In this document: positions 41,009 to 50,477 of the stretch, piece after piece
Layout of the letters: every line of letters starts with the position of its first letter
How positions within the stretch are numbered: the first letter of the stretch is position 1
Assembly (NCBI RefSeq): GCF_001908105.1
Contig: NZ_MKGQ01000024.1
Location: 1 to 52,744, forward strand
DNA from: Xenorhabdus eapokensis
GTDB lineage: Bacteria > Pseudomonadota > Gammaproteobacteria > Enterobacterales > Enterobacteriaceae
Length of the DNA stretch: 52,744 nucleotides
Reading direction: 5' to 3'
Position numbers and translations under genes: made by a program
The notes under the pieces: model-generated
Database searches by the model: none
Told to the model about the DNA's origin: nothing
What the model saw: the letters and a program-made list of their open reading frames with translations, nothing else

Positions 41009-43918
41009 TTATTGGTGAGAAACAACCACCAAACGAATCGCATCCAGACGCCAGTTGGCCTGATCAAGATTGAGCAGCAGATGTTTATGCTCTGAACCGA
41101 TCGCTTCCAGTTCATCATCACGAATATTTGGGTTAACCGCTTTCAGGGCTTCCAGACGTGACAATTCAGCCGACAGCACTTCATCAGCTTCTTTTTTCGC
41201 TTGCTCAATCAACACACGCGCTTGCTCTTCAATCAGAGGTTCAGATTGACGCAAAATAGCATGAACCTCTTTCTGCACCGCATTAACCAGCTTGCTGGCG
41301 TTATGGCGGTTAATCGCATTGAGTTGGCGGTTGAAACTTTCAAACTCGACCTGAGGAGCCAGATTGGTGCCTTTCAGATCCAACAAGAGGCGCACGGGGG
41401 TTGGTGGTAAGAAACGCGTTAATTGCAGGTGCTTCGGCGCCTGAGCTTCAACAACGTAGATCAACTCAACCAGCAACGTACCCACTGGCAGCGCTTTGTT
41501 TTTCAGGATGGAAACGGCACAACTTCCCGTATCCCCCGACAGAACTAAATCGAGACCATTGCGGATAATAGGGTGTTCCCAGCTCAGGAACTGAGTATCT
41601 TCGCGGGAAAGGGCTTTTTCACGGTCAAACGTAATCGAGCAGCCATCTGTAGGTAATCCAGGGAAATCAGGCACCAGCATATGATCGGATGGATGCAGGG
41701 CAATAATATTGTCGCTGCGATCTTCCTGATTGATACCAATGATATCAAACAAATTCAGGGCAAAATTCACCAGATCCGTGTCGTTATCCTGCGCAGCAAT
41801 CTTTTCTGCCAATACCTGTCCTTGCTCGCCACCGTTGGAGTTCATCTCCAGCAAACGGTCACGCCCTTGTTCCAATTGCTGTTTAAGCTTCTCATGATGC
41901 CCGCGACATTCGGCAATCAATTCATTGAAGCCAGTTGGTTCATTGGGTTTGGCCAGGAAATTGAGCAGGGTTTCATAATATTTGTCATAGATAGAACGGC
42001 CTGTTGGACAAGTATGCTCAAAGGCATCCAGCCCTTCGTGATACCAGCGCAGGAGAATGGATTGCGCCGTGTTTTCCAGATAAGGCACACTGATTTTAAT
42101 ATTACGGTTTTGACCGATACGATCCAGACGACCGATACGCTGTTCCAGCAAATCAGGGTTGAAGGGCAAATCAAACATGACAAGCTGGTTGGCAAACTGG
42201 AAATTACGCCCTTCTGAGCCGATTTCAGAGCAGAGCAGCACTTGCGCACCTTCTTCCTCAGAAGCGAAATAAGCGGCGGCACGGTCACGCTCCAGCAGGG
42301 ACAAACCTTCGTGGAACACCGCACTGCGGATGCCTTCGCGTTCACGCAGAATTTGCTCCAGTTGCAGCGCAGTTTCTGCCTTGGCGCAGATCACCAGCAC
42401 TTTTTCATCGCGGTTTGCCATCAGGAAGCCCATCAGCCATTCTACGCGGGGATCGAAATTCCACCATGTGGCATTTTCCCCTTCGAATTCCTGATAGATC
42501 CGCTCAGGATAGAGCATATCTTTGGCGCGAGACTCCACTGTCTTTTTGGCTCCCATGATTTCAGAAACCTTGATGGCCGTCTGATATTGGGCTGGCAGTG
42601 GTAACTTGATCTCGTGCAGTTCACGATGCGGGAAGCCTTTCACACCACCACGGGTGTTACGGAAAAGCAGTCGGCTGGTGCCGTGGCGATCCATCAACAT
42701 GGTGATCAGCTCGCTACGGGCATCTTTGCTTTCCTCATCCTTATCGCTGTTTGCGGCTTTCAGCAGAGGTTCAATATCTTGCTCACTGATCAGTTCAACG
42801 ATGGCATTTTGCTGGTCATTGCTCAGAGTTTCACCGGACAATAGCAACGTCACGGCATCCGCGACAGGGCGGTATTTCTGTTGTTCATCAATAAAGGCTT
42901 GATAATCGTGGAAACGATTTGGATCCAGCAGACGCAGGCGGGCAAAGTGGCTTTCTTGCCCCAACTGCTCTGGTGTCGCCGTTAACAACAAGACAGACGG
43001 GATTTGTTCTGCCAATTGTTCGATAACCTGATATTCGCGGCTTGGGGATTTTTCGCTCCATGCCAGATGGTGAGCTTCATCCACCACCATCAAATCCCAG
43101 CTTGCTTCCAGCAGAAGTTCAAAACGTTGCTTATTACGGCGAACAAACTCTAAGGAGCAGATAATCAACTGTTCGGTTTCGAACGGATTATCGCTGTCAT
43201 GCAGTGCTTCGCTATATCGGCCATCATCAAACAGCGAAAAACGCAGGTTGAAACGGCGCAGCATTTCTACCAACCATTGGTGTTGCAGGCTATCTGGCAC
43301 AATGATTAGCACACGTTCAGCCCGTCCGGCCATCAATTGCTGATGGATAATCATACCGGCTTCAATGGTTTTCCCCAGGCCGACTTCATCCGCCAGTAAT
43401 ACACGTGGTGCATGACGCTTGCCCACTTCATTGGCAATGTGTAATTGGTGAGGGATCAAACTGGCACGAATGCCACGCAGCCCACTTTCTGCCAGACGGA
43501 ACTGCTCGCTTTGGTGTTTACGGGCGCGAAAACGCAAAGCAAAGCGATCCATACGGTCAATTTGCCCTGCAAACAAGCGATCTTGTGGCTTGTTAAACGT
43601 CAGCTTGCTATCCAGAAAAACTTCCCGCAGGCAGGTATTTTCTTCTTCAGTATCCAGACGCGTACCGACATAGATCAGCAGGCCATTATCTTGTTGGACA
43701 TCATCAATCTTGAGTTTCCAGCCTTCGTGACTGGTCACGGTATCGCCCACATTAAACATAACGCGAGTGATGGGGGAGTCATTGCGTGCGTAAAGGCGGT
43801 TTTCTCCGCTGGCAGGGAAGAGCAACGTTACCATGCGCGCATCAAGCGCCACGACTGTTCCTAATCCAAGTTCGCTTTCTGTATCGCTTATCCAGCGTTG
43901 ACCAAGAGTAAATGGCAT
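41009..43918 (-). CDS. rapA: RNA polymerase-associated ATPase RapA
   Basis: A 969-residue Swi2/Snf2 protein (E. coli 968). Tudor-like N-domains come first, then the helicase core: [16 protein letters not shown] (Walker A), VVDEAHH (Walker B), [10 protein letters not shown], and in the second lobe [16 protein letters not shown] and [11 protein letters not shown]. The C-terminal RapA-specific region follows. It binds RNA polymerase and recycles stalled complexes after termination. It precedes rluA and follows polB in the same direction, as in E. coli. Confidence 0.97.
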   Translation of the reverse strand: MPFTLGQRWISDTESELGLGTVVALDARMVTLLFPASGENRLYARNDSPITRVMFNVGDTVTSHEGWKLKIDDVQQDNGLLIYVGTRLDTEEENTCLREVFLDSKLTFNKPQDRLFAGQIDRMDRFALRFRARKHQSEQFRLAESGLRGIRASLIPHQLHIANEVGKRHAPRVLLADEVGLGKTIEAGMIIHQQLMAGRAERVLIIVPDSLQHQWLVEMLRRFNLRFSLFDDGRYSEALHDSDNPFETEQLIICSLEFVRRNKQRFELLLEASWDLMVVDEAHHLAWSEKSPSREYQVIEQLAEQIPSVLLLTATPEQLGQESHFARLRLLDPNRFHDYQAFIDEQQKYRPVADAVTLLLSGETLSNDQQNAIVELISEQDIEPLLKAANSDKDEESKDARSELITMLMDRHGTSRLLFRNTRGGVKGFPHRELHEIKLPLPAQYQTAIKVSEIMGAKKTVESRAKDMLYPERIYQEFEGENATWWNFDPRVEWLMGFLMANRDEKVLVICAKAETALQLEQILREREGIRSAVFHEGLSLLERDRAAAYFASEEEGAQVLLCSEIGSEGRNFQFANQLVMFDLPFNPDLLEQRIGRLDRIGQNRNIKISVPYLENTAQSILLRWYHEGLDAFEHTCPTGRSIYDKYYETLLNFLAKPNEPTGFNELIAECRGHHEKLKQQLEQGRDRLLEMNSNGGEQGQVLAEKIAAQDNDTDLVNFALNLFDIIGINQEDRSDNIIALHPSDHMLVPDFPGLPTDGCSITFDREKALSREDTQFLSWEHPIIRNGLDLVLSGDTGSCAVSILKNKALPVGTLLVELIYVVEAQAPKHLQLTRFLPPTPVRLLLDLKGTNLAPQVEFESFNRQLNAINRHNASKLVNAVQKEVHAILRQSEPLIEEQARVLIEQAKKEADEVLSAELSRLEALKAVNPNIRDDELEAIGSEHKHLLLNLDQANWRLDAIRLVVVSHQ

Positions 43919-44137
43919 AAATTTTGGCTCAGTTTTCTGTTAGACAATATTATTTTATGGTTGCAGGATGGCTGCTTTTGTTGGATATCAATCGTTAGTG
44001 GTTACCGATAGGGATAGTTTTCAATCGCACTTTACAGCGCCCCTTTGTTGATAAAGGGGTCACAAAAGTCCAATTGCCCATTAGAGGGGCGATATGTTAA
44101 TTGAAGCCGAGCAAGCCGTCACCTGCAAAAATAACCA
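43919..44137. other. polB-rapA spacer with hairpin
   Basis: A 219-base spacer. The only clear structure is CCCCTTT/AAAGGGG (44040-44046 with 44053-44059, loop GTTGAT). It may end the polB transcript on the minus strand, though no T-run follows there. The rapA promoter should lie between it and 43919. Confidence 0.4.
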
Positions 44138-46486
44138 TTATTCGAAAGAGATACTTATTTGCCCTGTTAATAGAGGCATAAAGTCATCTTGAATAAATGG
44201 CAAGATAGCGTCAGCAATCGGCTTCAACTGCTTATTGATGTAGTGTTCATAGTCGGGGGCAGAGGTTTGGTTCTCCAATGGCTCAGGGCCTGCCTGGGTG
44301 ATAACATAGTTGATCCAGCCACCATTTTGGTACTGTAGTGGACGATTGTGCAGTTGATTATATTCGTCCGCCAAACGTGCTGCCCGCACGTGGGGAGGGA
44401 CATTGCGCTGGTAATCAGACAACTTACGGCGTAATCGCTTACGATAAACCAGACGGTCATCAAATTCACCCGCCAGCGTTTTAGCAATATACTCACGAAT
44501 ATAATGTTGATGCGGTTGTTGATGGAAAATCAGGGTATATAGCTCCTTCTGGAATATTTGCGCCAGTGGCGTCCAGTCAGTTCTGACCGTTTCCAGCCCT
44601 TTGAAAATAACCTTATCTCCGCTTAATCCGGCATAACGTTTTTTGCTGCCTTGCTCTGCCCCGCGTACTGTTGGCATCAGGAAACGCCGATAATGTGTCT
44701 CAAATTCTAGCTCCAGCGTACTGACAAGATTGAATTCAGTTTTAAGATAGTCTCGCCACCATTGATTGACAGATTGCGTCAGAGAATGCCCGATTTGACA
44801 GGCTTCTTCCTCTGAATGCGGGTGTTTGAGCCAGACAAACGTTGAATCCGTATCGCCATAAATGACCTGATAGCCCTGTGATTCGATGAGCTTACGGGTT
44901 TGGTGCATGATTTGGTGGCCGCGCATCGTAATTGATGAAGTCAGGCGAGGATCAAAAAAATGACAGCCAGAGGCACCGAGCACACCATAAAAAGCATTCA
45001 TAATAATTTTCAGGGCCTGGGAAAGAGGGGCATTTTGTTGTTTTTTGGCCTTATCGCGCGCCTGCCAGATTTGTGTGACGATATCCGGCAGACAATGTTG
45101 CGTACGGGAAAAAAATGCCTGACGAAAGCCAGGGACGGCGTATTGACTGTCTGGATTGGCAAGGCCTTCAACCATGCCGACCGGATCAATCAAAAACGTG
45201 CGAATAATCGAAGGATAGAGGCTTTTGTAATCCAGCACTAACACTGAATCGTATAATCCCGGAAACGAATCCATCACAAAACCGCCTGGACTGTTATCAT
45301 CGAAATACGTTGGCTGGACAGGCGCAACATAGCCAATACGGTGCATTTTGGGCAGATAAAGATGTGTGAATGCCGCTACAGATCCGCCACTACGATCCAC
45401 CGCCAACCCTGTTACCGTGGCGCGTTCCAATAAGAAGGCCATCAAATCTGCTTTTTCAAAGATACGATTAACCAGAATACAATCCTGCAAATTATAGTGG
45501 GCGAGGGCAGGCTTATCTTGCTGAAAGCGGCGGTTGATCTCATCCATGCGATCATAAGGATTATCGACCGCTTTTCCTTCCCCCAAAAGTTGTTGTGCTA
45601 CATATTCAAGACTGAAAGAAGGAAAATTCCAGGTTGCGGTTTTCAGTGCATCAATGCCGTCAATAATCAAACGGCCTTCTGCTGAGGCGAAAAAATGCCC
45701 TGGCTTGAAACCATGTTCTCGCCATTCAAGCAAAGCCCGATTGCGCCCAAATTTTAACGGCACGTTATAGCGTTCAGCATGTTGCTGTAACACTTTCAAA
45801 TCAAACTGAACCAGATTCCAGCCAATAATGGCATCAGGATCATAATGAGCCAGCCATTCATTGAGTTTTTCCAGCATCATCGGACGACTGGCAACATACT
45901 CTAATTTGAAATCGATATCCTGTTGATTACCCTGTGCTGGCCCTAACATAAATACGGTTTTCTCGCCGCATCCAGCCAAGCCAATGGAATACAACTCACC
46001 ATGCTGGCTGGTTTCGATATCCAGTGACACCCATTGCAAATTTGGCCGATAGGTGGGATTAGGTTTCATTTGATAACTGCCGTCGGGTTTCTGGCTGAAC
46101 CAAACGGGAGCAGTGATAAAGCGTTCCATCATAAACCGGTCGGGTGGGCGAATATCGGCTTCGTAGAGGGGGATATCTTGCGCTTTGAAAATTTTTTCCA
46201 GATGTTGCAATTGGTGGTAATGCGGGCAATACAGCGCCGCAACAGGCTGGCGATTGAAATCTTTTAATGGCAATGCCTTTAATTCACAGTGCCGCTCTGG
46301 TGCGAGTAAAAGTTTTGCTTTAGGCAGATCATGTTGAGGCACAAAGGCAACCGCTTTTTGACGAGGAATAATAATGCGGCGTGCACCCGCTTCCGTTGCC
46401 AGCCAATACACCAACTCAATACCTGATGGGGTATCTTTCCAATGACGAGTCAGGATAAGACCTTGTTCAACATGATTTATCTGCAT
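44138..46486 (-). CDS. polB: DNA polymerase II
   Basis: A 782-residue family B polymerase (E. coli 783). The start at MQINHVEQG has GAGAGAG upstream; the ATG at 46510 is less likely. The 3'-5' exonuclease motifs are [11 protein letters not shown] and [11 protein letters not shown]. The polymerase motifs are [22 protein letters not shown] and YGDTDSTF, followed by KKRYAGL. Pol II is an SOS-induced enzyme for replication restart and lesion bypass. A LexA-box-like site lies 67 bases upstream. The rapA-polB order is conserved, but the flanking genes after it are not. Confidence 0.97.
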   Translation of the reverse strand: MQINHVEQGLILTRHWKDTPSGIELVYWLATEAGARRIIIPRQKAVAFVPQHDLPKAKLLLAPERHCELKALPLKDFNRQPVAALYCPHYHQLQHLEKIFKAQDIPLYEADIRPPDRFMMERFITAPVWFSQKPDGSYQMKPNPTYRPNLQWVSLDIETSQHGELYSIGLAGCGEKTVFMLGPAQGNQQDIDFKLEYVASRPMMLEKLNEWLAHYDPDAIIGWNLVQFDLKVLQQHAERYNVPLKFGRNRALLEWREHGFKPGHFFASAEGRLIIDGIDALKTATWNFPSFSLEYVAQQLLGEGKAVDNPYDRMDEINRRFQQDKPALAHYNLQDCILVNRIFEKADLMAFLLERATVTGLAVDRSGGSVAAFTHLYLPKMHRIGYVAPVQPTYFDDNSPGGFVMDSFPGLYDSVLVLDYKSLYPSIIRTFLIDPVGMVEGLANPDSQYAVPGFRQAFFSRTQHCLPDIVTQIWQARDKAKKQQNAPLSQALKIIMNAFYGVLGASGCHFFDPRLTSSITMRGHQIMHQTRKLIESQGYQVIYGDTDSTFVWLKHPHSEEEACQIGHSLTQSVNQWWRDYLKTEFNLVSTLELEFETHYRRFLMPTVRGAEQGSKKRYAGLSGDKVIFKGLETVRTDWTPLAQIFQKELYTLIFHQQPHQHYIREYIAKTLAGEFDDRLVYRKRLRRKLSDYQRNVPPHVRAARLADEYNQLHNRPLQYQNGGWINYVITQAGPEPLENQTSAPDYEHYINKQLKPIADAILPFIQDDFMPLLTGQISISFE

Positions 46487-46808
46487 AATCTCTCTCTTAT
46501 GAGAAAACAACCCTATTTAGTTTGATAGGGATAATTTCAATCATAGCATTAAACATGGTTATTTATACAGTATTTTGATTAGATCGTTTTCGATAGTTAT
46601 GGTTCATTATTTTAATAATTAATAAAGCGATAATAATATTATTTATAATAAATTAATTTTTACTAGAGAGATATTAACTGCTTTAAATAGTCAGAATGAT
46701 TCATTGTTTTTTCCAAACTTAAGTCTATTTTGTTGTTATTATTAATTGGATGATATCCAATTAATTTTTTTGAAAGAATGAAACATTAACTGAATCTGGT
46801 AAATATTA
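46487..46808. promoter_or_regulatory. AT-rich divergent region between polB and glycosyltransferase
   Basis: A 322-base gene-free region. It contains the LexA-box-like site (46553-46572), then long A/T runs through 46580-46780. Such low GC with no genes marks the boundary between the core block and the accessory segment. I see no convincing promoter for the rightward gene and only a weak ribosome binding site before its ATG. Confidence 0.5.
46553..46572 (-). promoter_or_regulatory. LexA-box-like operator upstream of polB
   Basis: On the minus strand the site reads TACTGTATAAATAACCATGT. The left half TACTGTAT and AT-rich centre fit the LexA consensus CTG-N10-CAG, but the right half has CAT in place of CAG. 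It lies 67 bases before the polB ATG; E. coli polB is LexA-controlled. Binding is likely weak if it occurs. Confidence 0.5.
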
Positions 46809-48512
46809 ATGAATAACCCGAATAAATTGACGCAAACAGATATCAAAGCCTTACTATTATTTATTGCTTTTACTCTGCTGTATTTGTTACCAGGTGTTTA
46901 TGGACATACCCCTTGGAAACAAGATGAAAATTACAGTTTTGGCATTATTCATACTATGTATGAAACAGGGAATTGGTTAGTAACAATGAATGCTGGTCAA
47001 CCTTTTATGGAAAAGCCACCCCTATATTATTGGACAGCCACTTCATTTATTCATTTGTTATCCCATTGGCTTCCGATGCACGATGCCGCCAGAACAGCTT
47101 CTTTATTTTTTTCAGTGATCAATTTTTCCTTTTTTATTCTGTTGGCGCGCCGCGTATTTGATGTCAAAAACTTTACCGACAGTCGAATATGGATAGCTTT
47201 TGCTTTGTATGCCAGTGCACCTGGATTAGTTCGCCACAGCCACGATATGTTTACTGATACCTCATTAATAACCGGAACCACTATCGGATTATATGGTTTA
47301 CTGGGATTAATCAAAAACGAAAAAACCGGTTACTCCTGTTTATGGTTGATCATAGGTACGACTGTAACACTCTTATCAAAAGGGGTATTTATTCCGGGAT
47401 TATTATGGATTTGCCTTGTTCTGGCTCCCGTTTTCCTTAGACATTGCCGAACCAAACAATATTGGCTAAATGCTTTATTGTCAGGGATCATTGCACTGAT
47501 TTTAATCCTGCCGTGGCCGGTCATGTTATTTATTGAACACCCTGATTTATTTAAAATCTGGCTTTGGGATAACAATATCGGTCGCTTTTTAGGTTTTTCT
47601 GTTGAAGATCTTGGGGCAAGGGGAAATTTGACCATGATCCCTGAGGCAGTGCTATTGTTTGCCTTGCCATCAGGAATATTGGCTTTTATCTTTATATTAA
47701 CAAACCCAATTAAAATTCTGTCAGATAAACACTATTTCTTGTGTGCAGCCTTTGTTGTATTAGGGGTTGTTCTATTACAAATATCAGCCTCTGGTCGTGC
47801 ATTATATTTACTGCCTTTTATTGCACCCATGGCTATTTTGGCTACAGGGGTTTTTATTAAAATACCATCAATAATCTATAAATATTTAACCCTATTTTCT
47901 TCCCTATTTTGGTCTGCCCTGATTATCTTTTTATGGGTTTGTTATTTTTTGTCGCTTTCCACTGACTATAAGCATTGGTTAACCCCATTTAGCCGCTGGC
48001 TGCCAATGAGTTATCAAATGCATTTTTCGGGATTTATTGTTACTGCTGCTGCCTTGATCACTGCGATATGGATAGCTAAAAGTTGGCTTCTTTCTAAATC
48101 ACCAGACTTGCGCGCTGCCCAAAATTGGGTTTTAGGTATTGCTACAGTTTGGGGATTAGTATTTACATTATTTGTTGGCTGGATTGATTACACTAAGGGA
48201 TATAAAGAGGCGTTTCTTGACCTAAAACAGAAGCTGGCGGGAGTGTATAAAGATAATGACTGTATGGCATCGTATTATATTGGAGAATCGGAAGCGCCAA
48301 TGCTTTATTACTTTGCCCGTGTTTTGCATCAACAACAGCGTAAATTTGAAACGCCCGAAAAATGTGATTGGTTAATTGTATTATCCGAAGAAATAGAACC
48401 CGCCCCCGAAAGGATGACGTTATTTTGGCATGGACATAGGCCAAATCGCGATCGTGAGAATTTAGTTGTTTATAAGAAAGTGGAATTGGGTGATATAAAA
48501 AACAATGGGTAA
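46809..48512 (+). CDS. ArnT/PMT-like membrane glycosyltransferase
   Basis: A 567-residue membrane protein with about 11-12 hydrophobic helices. The first loop carries WKQDENYSFG, the acidic pair typical of GT-C enzymes (compare WQPDETRY in ArnT), followed by FMEKPPLYYW, matching the ArnT EKP motif, and LSKGVFIPGLL. A periplasmic C-terminal domain follows. Such enzymes use undecaprenyl-linked sugars to modify lipid A, protein or other envelope molecules. It is more distant from ArnT than an ortholog would be, and no arn operon is present. The location next to tpsBA raises, without proof, a role in modifying the cell surface or exoprotein. AT-rich, likely acquired. Confidence 0.75.
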   Translation: MNNPNKLTQTDIKALLLFIAFTLLYLLPGVYGHTPWKQDENYSFGIIHTMYETGNWLVTMNAGQPFMEKPPLYYWTATSFIHLLSHWLPMHDAARTASLFFSVINFSFFILLARRVFDVKNFTDSRIWIAFALYASAPGLVRHSHDMFTDTSLITGTTIGLYGLLGLIKNEKTGYSCLWLIIGTTVTLLSKGVFIPGLLWICLVLAPVFLRHCRTKQYWLNALLSGIIALILILPWPVMLFIEHPDLFKIWLWDNNIGRFLGFSVEDLGARGNLTMIPEAVLLFALPSGILAFIFILTNPIKILSDKHYFLCAAFVVLGVVLLQISASGRALYLLPFIAPMAILATGVFIKIPSIIYKYLTLFSSLFWSALIIFLWVCYFLSLSTDYKHWLTPFSRWLPMSYQMHFSGFIVTAAALITAIWIAKSWLLSKSPDLRAAQNWVLGIATVWGLVFTLFVGWIDYTKGYKEAFLDLKQKLAGVYKDNDCMASYYIGESEAPMLYYFARVLHQQQRKFETPEKCDWLIVLSEEIEPAPERMTLFWHGHRPNRDRENLVVYKKVELGDIKNNG

Positions 48513-48527
48513 TCTATGTTGGATTAG

Positions 48528-48549
48528 TGGCCGTTTAAGCGGCCATTTA
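48528..48549 (+). terminator. Weak terminator after the glycosyltransferase
   Basis: TGGCCG/CGGCCA (48528-48533 with 48540-48545) with a TTTAAG loop, followed by TTTAAAAC. The 200 bases after it (48550-48746) are extremely AT-rich, with no gene; they precede tpsB and look like an H-NS-type silenced promoter region. Confidence 0.5.
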
Positions 48550-48746
48550 AAACTATTGGCAAATTTATAACGTTATAAATACTAATCTCTATAAATAATC
48601 TGTGTAAATATTGACTCAATTAATGTTAATTTTCATAAATTTTTTTAATATAGTGATATTAAATACAAAACTATAAAAATATTGTATTTAATTTACATTT
48701 CTATATATAATAAAAATTATTATTAGTTTATACATGTAACTTATTT

Positions 48747-50444
48747 ATGCAGCTTTACTTTGTGGGCAGAATTTCTGCTAATTTTGTTAGTTTATTAATC
48801 TTTTCTCTGTTAGCAATTTCAGGAAAATCAAACGCAGCATCGCTGATCAGCCCTGTTGATCAAGATGCCATTACCCAGCAACAAAAAGACTTGTTACAAC
48901 AAGCACAACAACAGCGTGATGACATTCGTAATAGCGTGACGTTATCACCACTCGTCTCTCCAGCATCTGATGATGAAGATTCGTTCTGCCACCCTATTCA
49001 CCACATTCAGTTTGAAGGTGCAGAAAATCTCTCCGCATCAGTGCAACAGAAATTATCCAAGCCTTACTTATCCCGCTGCCTGACCGCTGGTAAAATTAAT
49101 GAATTAGTCCGCAAGGTATCAAACACCTATATAGAAAAAGGTTATGTGACCTCCCGTGCGGGATTAAAAGAACAGGATTTATCCACCGGCGCCCTGACGA
49201 TTACGGTGACGGAAGGAAAAGTCGGCTCCATCCTGCTTGACGATGAAACACCCCTTGCCCTGAAAATGGTGTTTCCCAATATGGTCGGCAAAATTCTTAA
49301 CTTGCGGGATATTGAACAAGGCATGGAACAGTTAAACCGTCTGCCTTCCCAGCAAATAACCATTGATATCCAGCCGGCTAAACAATCTGGTTATTCTGAC
49401 GTCATTTTAAAGCGAACAGAACCCCGATTACCGATTAATGCTAGCCTGGGAATGGATAATAGTGGGCAAAAAAATACCGGTACAGAACAAATTAATGCCA
49501 CTTTAGGACTGGACAGCCCACTACACTTTGCAGAGATGTGGTCAATCTCCGCCAACCGTAACAGTGATTTTCGCCATAATCACCAGAATTGGAACGTAAC
49601 GTCAGGGGTGACAATTCCTTATGGCTACTGGTCATTCGATTACCAGTATGCCAAAAACAGTTCATTCCAAATGATATCCCCAGATACATTCAATGCCCGC
49701 CATGAAAGTAAGGGGCAAACTCATCAATTAAAAATAAACCGGACGTTATACCGTGATGGTAAACAAAAGCTAGCCCTGAATATGGGGGTAGTCCGTCGCC
49801 AAACTTCCAATGTTACGGCTGGTGTTAAGTTATCTATCAACAGCCAGATATTAAGCGCTGTTAGTCTGGGCGCTAACTACAGTACTACGCTGGCGGGGGG
49901 GTATCTGACGTTTAACCCGACACTCAGTCATGGTTTGGATATTTGGGGCGCGACGAAAGATAACTCCGGCGCCCGCAATGCCCTCAAAAGTCAATTTCGT
50001 AAGTTCAACCTGAGCAGCAGTTATTTTATTCCTGTCACTGACAATATTTATTACCTGACCTCCCTGTATGGGCAGTTTACTCCAGATAATCTTTATGCCA
50101 GCGAGCGCCTTTCATTAGGCGGGCAATATTCCGTCCGGGGATTTAAGGAACAGAATCTCATAGGAAATAATGGCGGATATTGGCGCAATGAACTGAACTG
50201 GAAATTAACCACGCTCCCTTTATTGGGTGAGCTTGCTTTAAATGGTGCTCTGGATACAGGTTGGCTGAAAAACAGTAAAAAAGGAGAAATTGAAGGAGGT
50301 AATGTCACAGGCACATCACTAGGTATTTCACTCAATCACAACAGGATGAATCAAACGGTCACCTTAGGAAAGCCCCTGGTTTATCCCACTCACCTCAAAC
50401 CAGACCACTGGATCGTTTATTGGTCTGCTTCACTCAATTTTTAA
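48747..50444 (+). CDS. Two-partner secretion outer-membrane transporter TpsB (ShlB/FhaC family)
   Basis: A 565-residue precursor, close to ShlB (557). A signal peptide (to SNAAS) is followed by a coiled N-terminal segment rich in Gln. POTRA_2 and a second POTRA follow: a disulfide-possible CHPIHHIQFEGAENL to RCLTAGKINELVRKVSNTYIEKGYVTSR, then ITVTEGKVGSI. The C-terminal 16-strand barrel has VRGF (LGGQYSVRGFKEQ), the hallmark motif of the inner loop L6, and ends SASLNF for BAM. It exports the TpsA encoded 33 bases downstream. Confidence 0.95.
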   Translation: MQLYFVGRISANFVSLLIFSLLAISGKSNAASLISPVDQDAITQQQKDLLQQAQQQRDDIRNSVTLSPLVSPASDDEDSFCHPIHHIQFEGAENLSASVQQKLSKPYLSRCLTAGKINELVRKVSNTYIEKGYVTSRAGLKEQDLSTGALTITVTEGKVGSILLDDETPLALKMVFPNMVGKILNLRDIEQGMEQLNRLPSQQITIDIQPAKQSGYSDVILKRTEPRLPINASLGMDNSGQKNTGTEQINATLGLDSPLHFAEMWSISANRNSDFRHNHQNWNVTSGVTIPYGYWSFDYQYAKNSSFQMISPDTFNARHESKGQTHQLKINRTLYRDGKQKLALNMGVVRRQTSNVTAGVKLSINSQILSAVSLGANYSTTLAGGYLTFNPTLSHGLDIWGATKDNSGARNALKSQFRKFNLSSSYFIPVTDNIYYLTSLYGQFTPDNLYASERLSLGGQYSVRGFKEQNLIGNNGGYWRNELNWKLTTLPLLGELALNGALDTGWLKNSKKGEIEGGNVTGTSLGISLNHNRMNQTVTLGKPLVYPTHLKPDHWIVYWSASLNF

Positions 50445-50477
50445 TAAAACCACAGCAACAAATTTGGACTTAGTTTC

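Noticed and set aside
41681..42217. 178-codon open frame opposite rapA
   Set aside because: Antisense to the RapA core; composition looks like a shadow of a conserved coding strand.
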